A stretch of DNA of 64,000 nt. Origin: Amycolatopsis regifaucium. Its GTDB lineage: Bacteria > Actinomycetota > Actinomycetes > Mycobacteriales > Pseudonocardiaceae. Positions 7,838 through 16,413 of this stretch are shown one piece after another. A program made the position numbers and the translations under genes. A model generated the notes under the pieces. It saw nothing but the letters and a program-made list of their open reading frames with translations. It had not been told where the DNA came from and did no database searches. The stretch lies in contig NZ_LQCI01000002.1 of assembly GCF_001613935.1 (NCBI RefSeq), forward strand, positions 186,001 to 250,000, written 5' to 3'. The first letter of the stretch is position 1, and each line of letters begins with the position of its first letter.

Positions 7838-8976
7838 GCGTCGAGCACGATGAGGTCGTGCGGACGCTGGTTGACCGATTCGACGCCGTCCTCGGTGACC
7901 ACGACGATGTCCTCGATGCGAGCGCCCCAGCGGCCTGGCTGGTAGATGCCGGGCTCGACACTGAAGGCCATGCCCGGCTCGAGCGGCAGCGTGTTGCCCT
8001 TGATGATGTAGGGCTCCTCGTGCACGTCGAGGCCGATGCCGTGACCGGTGCGGTGGATGAAGTACTCGCCGTACCCCGCCTGCGCGATGATGTCGCGCGC
8101 GGCGGCGTCGATCGACTCGGCGGTGACGCCGGGGCGGACGGCCTCGACCGCGGCGCGCTGGGCCCGCTGCAGGACCGCGTAGGTCTCGGCGACGTCGGCG
8201 TCGCGCGGCTCGCCGACCGCGTAGGTGCGGGTGGAGTCGGAGTTGTAGCCCTCCGCGATCGGGCCGCCGATGTCGACCACGACGACGTCGCCGCGCTCGA
8301 TGACCCGCTCGGAGACGTCGTGGTGGGGGCTGGCGCCGTTCGGGCCGGAGCCGACGATCACGAAGTCCGCGTGCGTGTGACCCTCTTCGACGATCGCGGC
8401 GGTGATGTCCGCGCCGACCTCGGCTTCGGTACGGCCCGGCCGCAGCCACTCGTGGACGCGGGCGTGGACCCGGTCGATGGCCGCGCCCGCGTCGCGCAGA
8501 GCCTGGATTTCGGTCGCGTCCTTGCGCATCCGCAGCTCGCGCACGATCGGCCCGGCCAGCGTCTGCTCGGCGGCACCGAGCGCGCCGCGGAACGCGAGCA
8601 CGTGCAAGGCCGGGGTGAAGTCGCTGACCGCGACCCGGCCCGGCTTGCCGAGCCGGTCGGCGACCAGTTCGTAGGCGTTGTCCCCGTCGACCCAGGTGAC
8701 GACCTCGATACCGAGTTCGTCGGCGGGGACGTCGGCGTAGCCGGGTGCTTCCAGCTTCGGCAGCACCAGCGCCGGGACACCATCGGCCGGGATCACCAGC
8801 GTGGTCAGCCGCTCGAACGAGCCACCCGCCTGCCCGATGAGGTAGCGCAGGTCCGAGCCGGGTGCGATCAGCAGGGCGTCGGTGTCGGCGGCGGCCGCGG
8901 CGGCGCGGGCCCGGTCGAGGCGGGCGCGGAGGGCGGCGGCGTCGGGGGCTGGGTTGTGAAGGGAACGGCGCGACAT
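7834..8976 (-). CDS. M24-family Xaa-Pro aminopeptidase-like peptidase
   Basis: A 380-residue protein with a creatinase-type N-terminal domain (to about residue 140) and a pita-bread M24 catalytic domain. The metal-site landmarks are in order: HHDVSERVIERGDVVVVDIGG with the first Asp, a second Asp in NSDSTRTYAVG, the His in RTGHGIGLDVHEEPYI, and the late Glu residues in FSVEPGIY and IEDIVVV. The expected role is cytosolic hydrolysis of Xaa-Pro dipeptides or N-terminal residues. TAGGCT (8984-8989) lies 7 nt before the ATG and overlaps the stop of the upstream MFS gene, so this gene probably has its own leaderless promoter. It is coupled to the Lrp regulator downstream. Confidence 0.9.
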   Translation of the reverse strand: MSRRSLHNPAPDAAALRARLDRARAAAAAADTDALLIAPGSDLRYLIGQAGGSFERLTTLVIPADGVPALVLPKLEAPGYADVPADELGIEVVTWVDGDNAYELVADRLGKPGRVAVSDFTPALHVLAFRGALGAAEQTLAGPIVRELRMRKDATEIQALRDAGAAIDRVHARVHEWLRPGRTEAEVGADITAAIVEEGHTHADFVIVGSGPNGASPHHDVSERVIERGDVVVVDIGGPIAEGYNSDSTRTYAVGEPRDADVAETYAVLQRAQRAAVEAVRPGVTAESIDAAARDIIAQAGYGEYFIHRTGHGIGLDVHEEPYIIKGNTLPLEPGMAFSVEPGIYQPGRWGARIEDIVVVTEDGVESVNQRPHDLIVLDA

Positions 8977-8986
8977 GGTGGCGAGC

Positions 8987-10237
8987 CTAGTCGGTCCGGG
9001 CCTCTTGGCTCACCAGCCGGTCGCGCTCGATCGGGGCGGGATCGTCCAGTCCGCGCCAGACCCGGAAGATCGCCGGGAAGGTGCCGGCGATCAGGTAGAG
9101 GCCACCGAACATGGCGAGCGTGGTGACGAGCCCGGCCCCGTCCAGCAGCACCCCGGCCGTCATCGAGCCGAGCGGCATCGCGGCCAGCACCCCGCCCACC
9201 AGGAGGCTGAACACCCGGCCGCGGACGGCTTCGGGAACGCGTTCGTAGACCACCGGCAACAGGATCGGGTTCAGCGCGCCCGCGCCCAGGCCCGCGACCA
9301 CCAGCCCGGCGAGCAACACGGCAGGCGTGGGTTCCAGCGCGAGAAGGGCGAATCTCGGCGCGCCCTCGACGCCCACGGCGACGAGCAGGGCCGAGCGGCG
9401 CGAGAACCGGTGCCCCACCCAGCCGTAGAGCGCGGATCCGAGTAGTCCTCCGGTGGCGACGGCGGTGATCATCGCGCCGATGAGCGCGGTGCTGTGCAGA
9501 ACCTGATCGCCGTAGGCCGGATACAGGACGCCGAGCAGGCCGAAGTCGAGGCTGTTGGTGAGCATCAGCATGCCGACGAGCGCGCGCAGCACCCGGTCGC
9601 GCTTGACGTACGCCAGTCCTTCGCGCAGTTCCTTGAGGTAGCCGTCCGAAGTCGCCCGGGGCGGTCCGGCGGCGGCGGGGATCAGGGCGAAGATCAGCGC
9701 GGCGGACAGCAGCAGCGCCCCGGCGTCGACGAACAGCACCGGAATGGGCCCGCTCACCGCGATGAGCGCGCCCGCGGCGGGTCCGCCCACCATTCGCCCG
9801 GTCCGCATGGCGGCCTCGACGGCGCTGGCGCCGCGGCTCGGGCGGATTTTGCCGAGTTCGACGGCCCCCGCCAGCAGCACCTGTTTCGCCGTGTCCGCGG
9901 GGCCCCGGGACACGCCCATCACGAACGACAACACGACCAGGCCGGGCAGGCCGAGCCCGGTGGTGCCGACCGCGAGCGGGATCAGCAGGACCGTGCCGGT
10001 GGTCAGCAGATCGGCCCCGACGCTGGCGCGCCGCGTGCCGACCCGGTCCACGATCGGCCCGCCGAGCAGCGCCGCGACCGTCAGGCCCAGCACCTCGGCC
10101 GCGGTGACGAGGCCGGTCTTGGTGCCGCTTCCGGTGCTCTGCAGCACGAACCAGGGAATCGCGATGAGGGTCATCATCACCCCGGCCGAGGAGATCCCCG
10201 AAGCCGCGACCAAGGCCCCCAGTGGCACTTTGCTCAT
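8987..10237 (-). CDS. MFS transporter (probable drug exporter)
   Basis: A 416-residue major facilitator with about 12 hydrophobic segments and the typical loop after helix 2 (GGPIVDRVGTRRAS), in the cytoplasmic membrane. It resembles the DHA-type efflux pumps common in actinobacteria, and the substrate is unknown. Its ATG overlaps the stop of the helix-turn-helix regulator gene (10234-10812), so the pair is one coupled unit. An equivalent MFS+HTH pair with the same overlap and regulator length lies at 59408-61221. The two MFS proteins belong to the same broad class but diverge clearly in sequence. Confidence 0.88.
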   Translation of the reverse strand: MSKVPLGALVAASGISSAGVMMTLIAIPWFVLQSTGSGTKTGLVTAAEVLGLTVAALLGGPIVDRVGTRRASVGADLLTTGTVLLIPLAVGTTGLGLPGLVVLSFVMGVSRGPADTAKQVLLAGAVELGKIRPSRGASAVEAAMRTGRMVGGPAAGALIAVSGPIPVLFVDAGALLLSAALIFALIPAAAGPPRATSDGYLKELREGLAYVKRDRVLRALVGMLMLTNSLDFGLLGVLYPAYGDQVLHSTALIGAMITAVATGGLLGSALYGWVGHRFSRRSALLVAVGVEGAPRFALLALEPTPAVLLAGLVVAGLGAGALNPILLPVVYERVPEAVRGRVFSLLVGGVLAAMPLGSMTAGVLLDGAGLVTTLAMFGGLYLIAGTFPAIFRVWRGLDDPAPIERDRLVSQEARTD

Positions 10238-10812
10238 GGCCGTTCCGGCCGCGCTCGCCTCGGGAAAGCCGCCCAGTGCACGCGGACCGGGGTGTCGCCG
10301 TCCCTTTCCGGCCGCCGATAGCGGGCGATGACTTCGAGGATTTCGTCGCTCAAGGCGACGGCCTCATCGGGCGTGAGCGACAGCGAGGAGTCGTGGAAGT
10401 TGACCTTGTCGATCCACTCGTCGGCCCAGTCCGCCAGTTCGCCGATGAACCGCGACTCGGCGGCGTAGCGCTGCTCGATCAACGTATGCGCGTAGGCACT
10501 GAACGGGCCGGCCAGCTCGGGGTCGTCGAGGAAATCCTTGCCGTGCAACTGATCCCCCTCGTGCACGGCCTTCCACCACCGGTCGCGGCGGTTGCCGCGT
10601 TCGACGTCGTCGGTGACCAGGCCGTACTCCGCCAGCTGGCGCAGATGCCAGCTCGTGGTCCCGGAACTCTCCCCGACCCGTTTCGCCAGCCCGGACGCGG
10701 TCGCCGGGCCGTCCGCCCGGAGCAGCTCCAGGATCCGCACCCGCAGAGGATGCGCCAGCGCCCGCAGGAGACGTCCGTCGATCCGCGCGAGATACCGCTC
10801 GCTCTTCCCCAT
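10234..10812 (-). CDS. ArsR-like winged-helix regulator of the adjacent MFS gene
   Basis: A 192-residue protein with an N-terminal ArsR/HTH_20-type winged helix (RLLRALAHPLRVRILELL, then TTSWHLRQLAEYGLV) and a helical C-terminal domain of about 110 residues. ATG at 10812 is preferred over an upstream TTG at 10833. The upstream candidate lies next to the operator-like repeats at 10830-10859, which would otherwise fall partly in coding sequence. The protein most likely represses its own gene and the coupled MFS gene, with release by a toxic ligand. The paralogous regulator at 60643-61221 also has 192 residues. Confidence 0.85.
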   Translation of the reverse strand: MGKSERYLARIDGRLLRALAHPLRVRILELLRADGPATASGLAKRVGESSGTTSWHLRQLAEYGLVTDDVERGNRRDRWWKAVHEGDQLHGKDFLDDPELAGPFSAYAHTLIEQRYAAESRFIGELADWADEWIDKVNFHDSSLSLTPDEAVALSDEILEVIARYRRPERDGDTPVRVHWAAFPRRARPERP

Positions 10813-10829
10813 GCGTTGACCGTACAACC

Positions 10830-10859
10830 GCAAAGAATTCTCTGCAAAGAGTTCTCTGC
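10830..10859 (-). promoter_or_regulatory. Tandem operator repeats upstream of the HTH-MFS unit
   Basis: Two 16-mers, GCAAAGAATTCTCTGC (10830-10845) and GCAAAGAGTTCTCTGC (10844-10859), overlap by 2 nt and repeat every 14 nt. Each is an imperfect palindrome. They sit 18-47 nt before the regulator start, the expected place for autorepression. Binding by the HTH protein at 10234-10812 is inferred. Confidence 0.6.
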
Positions 10860-10893
10860 GATCAGCCTCCTCGAAAACACCCTGTTCTGGAGT

Positions 10894-10924
10894 TTGACTT
10901 CAACCTAAGTTCAGGTTTTACGGT
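10894..10924 (+). promoter_or_regulatory. SoxR/MerR-type promoter of the flavin reductase gene
   Basis: A -35 TTGACT (10894-10899) and -10 TACGGT (10919-10924) are separated by 19 bp, the over-long spacer characteristic of MerR-family activated promoters. The spacer contains the dyad AACCT-N6-AGGTT (10902-10917), close to SoxR sites. The -10 ends 7 nt before the ATG, so the transcript is leaderless. SoxR of Streptomyces coelicolor is known to activate a similar flavin reductase gene. No MerR gene lies nearby. Confidence 0.55.
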
Positions 10925-10931
10925 CGACCGC

Positions 10932-11468
10932 ATGACAACGAACACGCCTTACCAGCTCGCCGTCGTGATCAGCAGCGTCCGCGAAGGCCGCTTCGGCCCC
11001 GTAGTCGCGAATTGGTTCCTCGACCGTGCGAAACAGCGCGAAGACGTCAACCTGTCCGTCATCGATTTGGCCGAAACCCCCGAAGGCCTCTCCCCCGGCG
11101 TCGCCGCCGCGGACGCCGTCGTGATGATCGTTCCCGAGTACAACCACAGCTACCCCGGCCCGCTCAAGACCGCCCTCGACGCCACCGGCCCCGAATGGCA
11201 CGGGAAGCCGGTCGCTTTCGTGTCCTACGGCGGGATCTCCGGCGGTCTGCGCGCGGTCGAGCACCTGCGCCCGGTCCTCGCCGAACTGCATGCCGCCACG
11301 ATCCGCGAGACCGTGAGCTTCCCCTACGCCTGGAACTGCTTCGGGCCCGACGGCGAACCCCACGCCGCCGAAGACGTCGACCTCGCGGCGGCCACACTGC
11401 TGAACCAGCTGGGCTGGTGGGCCAACGCCCTGCGTGACGCGCGCCGGGTGCGGCCCTACGCCGCCTGA
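10932..11468 (+). CDS. NADPH-dependent FMN reductase-type flavoprotein
   Basis: A 178-residue flavodoxin-like protein of the NADPH-dependent FMN reductase family. The FMN phosphate loop appears as ISSVREGRFGPVV (residues 14-26), and the second flavin-binding segment as PEYNHSYPGPLKTALD followed by VAFVSYGGISGGLRA. These soluble dimeric enzymes reduce quinones, azo compounds or free FMN using NADPH. ATG at 10932 is 7 nt after TACGGT. The SoxR-type promoter suggests induction by redox-cycling compounds (inference). The gene is divergent from the HTH-MFS unit and is followed by a hairpin. Confidence 0.9.
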   Translation: MTTNTPYQLAVVISSVREGRFGPVVANWFLDRAKQREDVNLSVIDLAETPEGLSPGVAAADAVVMIVPEYNHSYPGPLKTALDATGPEWHGKPVAFVSYGGISGGLRAVEHLRPVLAELHAATIRETVSFPYAWNCFGPDGEPHAAEDVDLAAATLLNQLGWWANALRDARRVRPYAA

Positions 11469-11474
11469 CCGGCT

Positions 11475-11512
11475 TCCGTGGCGGACTCGGCCGGAGCCGG
11501 GTCCTTCACGGA
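11475..11512 (+). terminator. Hairpin after the flavin reductase gene
   Basis: Arms of 17 nt (11475-11491 and 11496-11512) pair around a 4-nt loop with one mismatch and two G-U pairs, starting 7 nt after the stop codon. The outer ends read TCCGTG and CACGGA, as in the long 47-nt-core elements elsewhere in the window, but the RTG-to-CAY core is only 32 nt. It looks like a shorter relative or an ordinary terminator. Confidence 0.5.
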
Positions 11513-11543
11513 CATCCGGGCCGGAACGTGGCAGGCTGTCCGG

Positions 11544-12488
11544 GTGACCGGACCACTCGCCCTCCTCGATTCCGCGAGCCTCTACTTCCGCTCGTTCTAC
11601 GCCCTGCCCGAGTCGATGACCGCCCCGGACGGGACGCCGGTCAACGCCGTGCGCGGGTTCACCGACACCGTCGCCCGCATCCTCACCGACCGGCGTCCCG
11701 CCCGGCTGGTGGCGTGCCTGGACGCGGACTGGCGGCCGAAGTTCCGTACCGACCTGCTGCCCAGCTACAAGGCGCACCGGGTGGCCGAAGAGGTGCCCGA
11801 GGGCGGCGACGTCGAAGAAGTGCCGGACACGCTCACCCCGCAGGTGCCGATCATCCTGGAACTCCTCGAGGCCTTCGGGCTCGCGACCGCCGAGGCGGCC
11901 GGATACGAGGCCGACGACGTCATCGGCGCGCTCGCGACCCACGAGAAGAAGTCGCCGGTCGAGGTCATCACCGGTGACCGCGACCTGTTCCAGCTGGTAC
12001 GCCACGAGCCGACGCCCACGGTGGTCATCTACGTCGGCAAGGGCTGGAACAAGGCCGAGATTCTCGGCCCGGCCGAGATCGCAGAGAAGTACGGCGTCCC
12101 GGTGGAGCACGCCGGTGCCGCGTACGCGGACATGGCCGCGCTCCGGGGAGATCCGTCCGACGGGCTGCCCGGAGTGGCCGGGATCGGCGAGAAGACCGCG
12201 GCGAAGCTGATCACGCAGTTCGGTTCACTGCAGGCGCTGCTGGACGCCTCGACCGCCGGCGACTCCCGCGTGCCGCTCAAGACGCGGCTACGGCTGACCG
12301 ACGCCGCCGACTACCTCGCGGTCGCGCCGACCGTGGTCCGGATCGCGGCGGAAGCGCCCATCGAGCAGTCCCGTCCGGACCTCGTCCCGGCCGAGCCCGC
12401 CGATCCGGACAAGGTCGCGGAACTGGCGGAACGCTGGAATCTCGGCCGTTCGGTGGAGCGTCTGCTGGCCGCGCTCCCCAAGTCGTGA
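11544..12488 (+). CDS. 5'-3' exonuclease (PolI N-terminal-like, FEN family)
   Basis: A 314-residue stand-alone 5'-3' exonuclease/flap endonuclease. Metal-binding acidic residues are visible in LALLDSASLYFRSF, in LVACLDADWRPKFRTDLLPS (with the helical-arch basic residues), in GYEADDVIGAL and in ITGDRDLFQLV. The helix-3-turn-helix DNA-binding motif is LPGVAGIGEKTAAKLI. Mycobacteria have a similar protein in addition to DNA polymerase I. Its role would be RNA-primer or flap removal in replication and repair. GTG at 11544 gives the standard family N-terminus, and no good ribosome-binding site or -10 was found. Its stop overlaps the pirin start in GTGA. Confidence 0.92.
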   Translation: MTGPLALLDSASLYFRSFYALPESMTAPDGTPVNAVRGFTDTVARILTDRRPARLVACLDADWRPKFRTDLLPSYKAHRVAEEVPEGGDVEEVPDTLTPQVPIILELLEAFGLATAEAAGYEADDVIGALATHEKKSPVEVITGDRDLFQLVRHEPTPTVVIYVGKGWNKAEILGPAEIAEKYGVPVEHAGAAYADMAALRGDPSDGLPGVAGIGEKTAAKLITQFGSLQALLDASTAGDSRVPLKTRLRLTDAADYLAVAPTVVRIAAEAPIEQSRPDLVPAEPADPDKVAELAERWNLGRSVERLLAALPKS

Positions 12489-13453
12489 GCAACACCGAGA
12501 CCGACCCGGCCGAACTGCTGTGCCGGGACCGGCCCGGCGACGGCGTCACCGTGCTGACCCCGCGTGAGGTCCCGCTCGGCGGGCCACGCGCGATCCGCGT
12601 CCGCCGGACGCTTCCGCAACGGCAGCGGTCCCTGATCGGCGCCTGGTGTTTCGCCGACCACTACGGACCGCAGGACGTGTCGGAGTCCGGCGGCATGGAC
12701 GTCGCGCCGCATCCGCACACCGGACTGCAGACCGCGAGCTGGCTGTTCAGCGGCGAGATCGAGCACCGTGACAGCATCGGCACCCGTGCCATGGTCCGGC
12801 CCGGCGAGCTCAACCTGATGACCGGCGGACACGGCATCGCGCACTCCGAAGTGTCCACTCCGGACACCGCGACGCTGCACGGTGTCCAGTTGTGGATCGC
12901 GTTGCCGGACGAACATCGCGACACCGCACGGGATTTCCGGCACTACGCCCCGCCGGTGCTCCGGTTGCCCGGTGCCACCGCACGGGTCTTCCTCGGCAGC
13001 CTCGCCGAGACCACCTCACCGGTCCCGGCGTTCACTCCCCTGCTGGGCGCCGAACTCACGCTGGAGCCCGGAGCGACCTTGACCCTCGACGTCGACCAGG
13101 CTTACGAACACGGTGTCCTGCAGGACATCGGCTCGGTCACCGTCGCCGGGACGGCGCTGGGCACCGGAGAACTCGCCTACCTCGCGCCCGGCGCCGTACG
13201 GCTGGCGCTGGCCAACCCGGGCACCGAACCGGCCAGGGTGCTGCTCCTGGGCGGGACCCCGTTCACCGAGGAACTGGTCATGTGGTGGAACTTCGTGGGC
13301 CGCAGCCACGAGGAGATCGCCGAGTACCGCGAGGCTTGGCAGGCCCGGTCGGACCGGTTCGGCCGGGTAGAGGGCTACCAGGGCACCACGGCGTGGCTGC
13401 CCGCACCCACGTTGCCGCAGGTGCGGATCAAGCCCCGGCGCGACCCGGCTTAA
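12485..13453 (+). CDS. Pirin family protein
   Basis: A 322-residue two-cupin pirin. The N-terminal cupin has the conserved metal-binding stretch DVAPHPHTGLQTASW (His ligands near residues 73-75), and GELNLMTGGHGIAHSE supplies further ligands. The C-terminal cupin is degenerate, as in other pirins. Bacterial pirins act as quercetinases or as modulators of metabolic enzymes, so the function here is not certain. The gene is translationally coupled (4-nt overlap) to the 5'-3' exonuclease, an arrangement with no obvious functional logic. Its stop interlocks with the stop of the acetyltransferase on the opposite strand through TTAA. Confidence 0.9.
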   Translation: MSNTETDPAELLCRDRPGDGVTVLTPREVPLGGPRAIRVRRTLPQRQRSLIGAWCFADHYGPQDVSESGGMDVAPHPHTGLQTASWLFSGEIEHRDSIGTRAMVRPGELNLMTGGHGIAHSEVSTPDTATLHGVQLWIALPDEHRDTARDFRHYAPPVLRLPGATARVFLGSLAETTSPVPAFTPLLGAELTLEPGATLTLDVDQAYEHGVLQDIGSVTVAGTALGTGELAYLAPGAVRLALANPGTEPARVLLLGGTPFTEELVMWWNFVGRSHEEIAEYREAWQARSDRFGRVEGYQGTTAWLPAPTLPQVRIKPRRDPA

Positions 13454-14679
13454 AAGAACGTCCCGCACCACGGCGCCCGCGCGGTGTGGAACAGGGTGTC
13501 GGCGCGGGCGGCCGCCGCCTCGTCCAGCACCTCGACGCGACCGGCGAGCACCTGGTCACTGAAGAGTCCGTGGCCAAGGTACAGCGACGCCAAGGTGTCG
13601 ACGCCCAGCCGCAAGTCCGGCTCGGCGGTGGTGCGTTGCACGCCGCTCTGACCGACGACGTAGCGGCCGTTGTTGGCCGGGAGCTGCCTGTCGAGCACTT
13701 CCAGCACTTCCAGCACGACCGGTTCGGCCGGCCCGTACGTGCGCGCCTCGAGCGCGGCGAGCACGTCGATGAGCCGCACCCACAGGTCGTCGATCACCTC
13801 GGTGGTGTTCACCGCTCGCGGATCGGTGAGCAGCTCGGCGATCGGCTCGTCCATCGGCCGCCCACGGCCTTCGACGGACGACACCAGGTCGACCGACAAC
13901 AGGAAGCGCCACAGTCCCGCCCAGGCCCGTGGTGTCGCGGCGTGGAGTTCACGGATCTGCAGCAGCGCGCCACGCTCCGGCGTCTGCCGGTCGCGTACGT
14001 CGACGCTCTGGTAGACCACGAAACCGTCGTCGCCGTCGGGTCCACTGTGGACCGCGACACGATAGCCCTCGTCCCCGGTGACGAGCCGGTCGAAGAAGCC
14101 CGGCCACCACATGTCCGGACGGGCGATGAAGCCGGGCCGATCTCCTGCGAATCGCCGGTACAGCGCCGGAACGCGCTCGACGGCCTCGGCCGGGGTGACG
14201 AACCTGACCACGCCGTCGCACCCGACACCGTCACGAAGCCGGGCTCGGGGGCGTTCGACGACGACGCCTTTCCCATAGGTGGCCGCGCCGTAACCGAAGC
14301 GGCCGTAGATCACGCCTTCCGACGCGTGCAGCGCGGCCAGCGGGACGCCGCGCGCGGCGAGGTCCGCCAGCTGGGCGGCCATCATCGAGGTGAGGACGCC
14401 ACGGCGGGTCCAGTCCGCGCGGACGCCGACGCCGTCGACGGCCGCGGTGGCGAGCTTCCGTCCACCTGGGACGGTCAGCTCGGTGTCGAAGGAACTGGCG
14501 ATCCCCACCAGGGTGCCTTGGTCGTCGAAGGCGGCGAACTTCCCCGCCGCGGGCCAGCTCGCGACCATCTTGGCCCAGACTTCGTCCGAGACCGGCTTGC
14601 CGTGCAAGGCCTCTACGAGCAGTTCGAGACAGGCCCGCTGTTCACCTTCGGCCGCGGCACGTACGTGGAATTCGCTCAT
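13450..14679 (-). CDS. Eis-like GNAT N-acetyltransferase, copy 1
   Basis: A 409-residue protein with the Eis architecture: an N-terminal GNAT domain, a second GNAT-like domain and a C-terminal sterol-carrier-like domain. The acetyl-CoA loop appears as VRADWTRRGVLTSMM (about residues 87-101), HASEGVIYGRFGYG follows, and the protein ends WCGTFF with a C-terminal aromatic carboxylate as in Eis proteins. M. tuberculosis Eis acetylates aminoglycosides at several amines, and the natural substrate of homologues is mostly unknown. A paralogue sits at 15173-16372. Both copies are followed on the coding strand by nothing but short gaps and are interleaved with DUF4333 genes. Confidence 0.88.
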   Translation of the reverse strand: MSEFHVRAAAEGEQRACLELLVEALHGKPVSDEVWAKMVASWPAAGKFAAFDDQGTLVGIASSFDTELTVPGGRKLATAAVDGVGVRADWTRRGVLTSMMAAQLADLAARGVPLAALHASEGVIYGRFGYGAATYGKGVVVERPRARLRDGVGCDGVVRFVTPAEAVERVPALYRRFAGDRPGFIARPDMWWPGFFDRLVTGDEGYRVAVHSGPDGDDGFVVYQSVDVRDRQTPERGALLQIRELHAATPRAWAGLWRFLLSVDLVSSVEGRGRPMDEPIAELLTDPRAVNTTEVIDDLWVRLIDVLAALEARTYGPAEPVVLEVLEVLDRQLPANNGRYVVGQSGVQRTTAEPDLRLGVDTLASLYLGHGLFSDQVLAGRVEVLDEAAAARADTLFHTARAPWCGTFF

Positions 14680-14723
14680 GCCACCAGATCCTGCCGTCCC
14701 GCCAGGGCCGACCCAACCGGTTT

Positions 14724-15137
14724 TCAGCTGGGCGCGCCGACTTCGTAGCGGCCGTCGTCGCCGGTGACGGTGATCGTGACCGTCTTGCCCTCGCCGCCGA
14801 CCTGGGCCGTGCAGGTGAAGGTACTGCCGTCCTTGACGGTCTGGTTGGCCGGGCAGAGCACTTCGCCGACGTCACGCACTTGGTAGGTCTCGGTGAGGAT
14901 CTTCCGCACGTCCGCCTGCATGGTCCTCGGATCGAAGACCCGGCTCACGGTGGTGCTGGAGGAAGGCGAACCGCCCGAGGTGCTTCCGGTGACCGGCGTA
15001 ACCGAAGACGAACTCGTCGTCGGCGGGACCGTGACGGTCTTCGTCGCCGGCGCGGGTGCCGGAGTATCCGAACACCCCGCCAGCGTCGCGAAAGCGGCAC
15101 CGCACAGAACGACCGTCGCGACGGCTCGCCCGCTCAA
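14724..15137 (-). CDS. DUF4333 lipoprotein
   Basis: A 137-residue predicted lipoprotein: a signal peptide with lipobox LAGC (Cys near residue 22), a Thr/Ser/Pro linker, then a DUF4333 domain. The domain shows the paired cysteines typical of the family (VLCPANQTVKDGSTFTCTA) and ends GRYEVGAPS. DUF4333 domains are small extracytoplasmic actinobacterial modules of unknown function. No ATG or GTG is in frame at a sensible place. TTG at 15137 is chosen because GGAG lies 4 nt upstream and it opens directly into the signal sequence. The gene lies 35 nt after Eis copy 2 and 44 nt before Eis copy 1. Confidence 0.75.
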   Translation of the reverse strand: MSGRAVATVVLCGAAFATLAGCSDTPAPAPATKTVTVPPTTSSSSVTPVTGSTSGGSPSSSTTVSRVFDPRTMQADVRKILTETYQVRDVGEVLCPANQTVKDGSTFTCTAQVGGEGKTVTITVTGDDGRYEVGAPS

Positions 15138-15172
15138 GCTTCTCCACCCCCACCGAACGTGATCTTCCAACG

Positions 15173-16372
15173 TCAGAAGAAGGTACCGCACCAGGGGTTC
15201 ACTCGCGTACTGAACAGCAGGTCCGCCCGTTCCAGCGCGGCTTCGCCGGTGGCGCGGACACGTCCGGCGATCGCGAGATCCGACGCACGCCAGCCGCCCA
15301 GGTACAGCATCGACAGGGTGTCGGCGTGCAGTTCGAGGTCGGCCGGGTCGGTGGTGCGCTCGGCGCCGTCCTCGGAAAGGCGGTAGCGACCGGAATTGTG
15401 GTCCAGGAAGGGATCGGTGACTTCGATGACGAGTGGTCCGCCAAGGTAGGTGCGGGCGTCGAGCATCGTGGCGACGTCCACCAGGCGGAGCCAGCCTTCG
15501 TCTTGGATCTTCTGGACGGCCGCGTGCCGCGGGTCGGTGAACAGCAACTCGACCGGTTCGTCGAGCGGCCGCTTCTCGGCGGTGATGCGGTCGACCAGGT
15601 CCACGGAGAGCAGGTGCCGCCACAGACCGGCGAACGCGTCGGGGCTCGCGTGGTGGAACGACTGGATCTTCAGCAGCGCCGGAGCACCGAAATGGGCCCG
15701 TTCGACGTGATAGGTGACGTATCCGTCGACACCGTCGGGGCCACGGTGCACCGCTGTCGCCGTGGGGGTCGTCGCCCTGCGCACTTCGCGCTCGTAACCC
15801 GGCCACAGATGCGGGCTCCGGGCGATCATGCCAGGCCGTGTCCGCGGGAGCGCGTCGAACAACGACGGCCACTGTGCGATGGTGCTTTCCAGATCCAGCA
15901 GGGTGATCCGCCCGCCCGCCGGTACCTCGGGGCGGAGCCGGGCACGGTGCCTGTCGACCTCGATCGACTTGCCCCGCGCGGCGATGCCGTACCCGAACCG
16001 GCCGTAGATGGCGCCTTCGGACGCGTGCAGCATCGCCGCGGGATAGCCACGGGCGGCGAAGTCCTCGAACTGGGCACGCATCAACGCCGTCAGCACACCG
16101 CGGCGGGTGCGGTCGGCGCGGACGCCGACGAGGCTGACCGCGGCGAGCGGCGCGGTGCCGCCGCCGGGCAACGTCACTTCCGAATCGAAGGACCGGACGG
16201 TACCGATCAGTTCCGGGTCGAACGCGCCGAAACCGCGGTCCGGTTGCATCGACGCGGAGATGCCCGACCATTCCTCGTCGGTCATCTCCTTGACGTGCAA
16301 GGCCCGCCTGAATACATCCGTCGCGGCCCGGTCCTCTTCGGACCGGAGCAGCCGCACAGAGAAGTCGCTCAT
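15173..16372 (-). CDS. Eis-like GNAT N-acetyltransferase, copy 2
   Basis: A 399-residue paralogue of the 13450-14679 protein with the same layout. The acetyl-CoA loop is VRADRTRRGVLTALM, HASEGAIYGRFGYGIA follows, and the C-terminus is again WCGTFF. The two copies align end to end but are clearly diverged, so the duplication is old. ATG at 16372 is preceded by the weak -10-like CATGAT 6 nt upstream. More likely it is read from the DUF4333 gene 41 nt upstream. The substrate is unknown, and aminoglycoside or other amine acetylation is the family precedent. Confidence 0.88.
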   Translation of the reverse strand: MSDFSVRLLRSEEDRAATDVFRRALHVKEMTDEEWSGISASMQPDRGFGAFDPELIGTVRSFDSEVTLPGGGTAPLAAVSLVGVRADRTRRGVLTALMRAQFEDFAARGYPAAMLHASEGAIYGRFGYGIAARGKSIEVDRHRARLRPEVPAGGRITLLDLESTIAQWPSLFDALPRTRPGMIARSPHLWPGYEREVRRATTPTATAVHRGPDGVDGYVTYHVERAHFGAPALLKIQSFHHASPDAFAGLWRHLLSVDLVDRITAEKRPLDEPVELLFTDPRHAAVQKIQDEGWLRLVDVATMLDARTYLGGPLVIEVTDPFLDHNSGRYRLSEDGAERTTDPADLELHADTLSMLYLGGWRASDLAIAGRVRATGEAALERADLLFSTRVNPWCGTFF

Positions 16373-16413
16373 GGAACGATCATGCAGGATCGCCCACCCC
16401 GGTCGCCCGCCGT

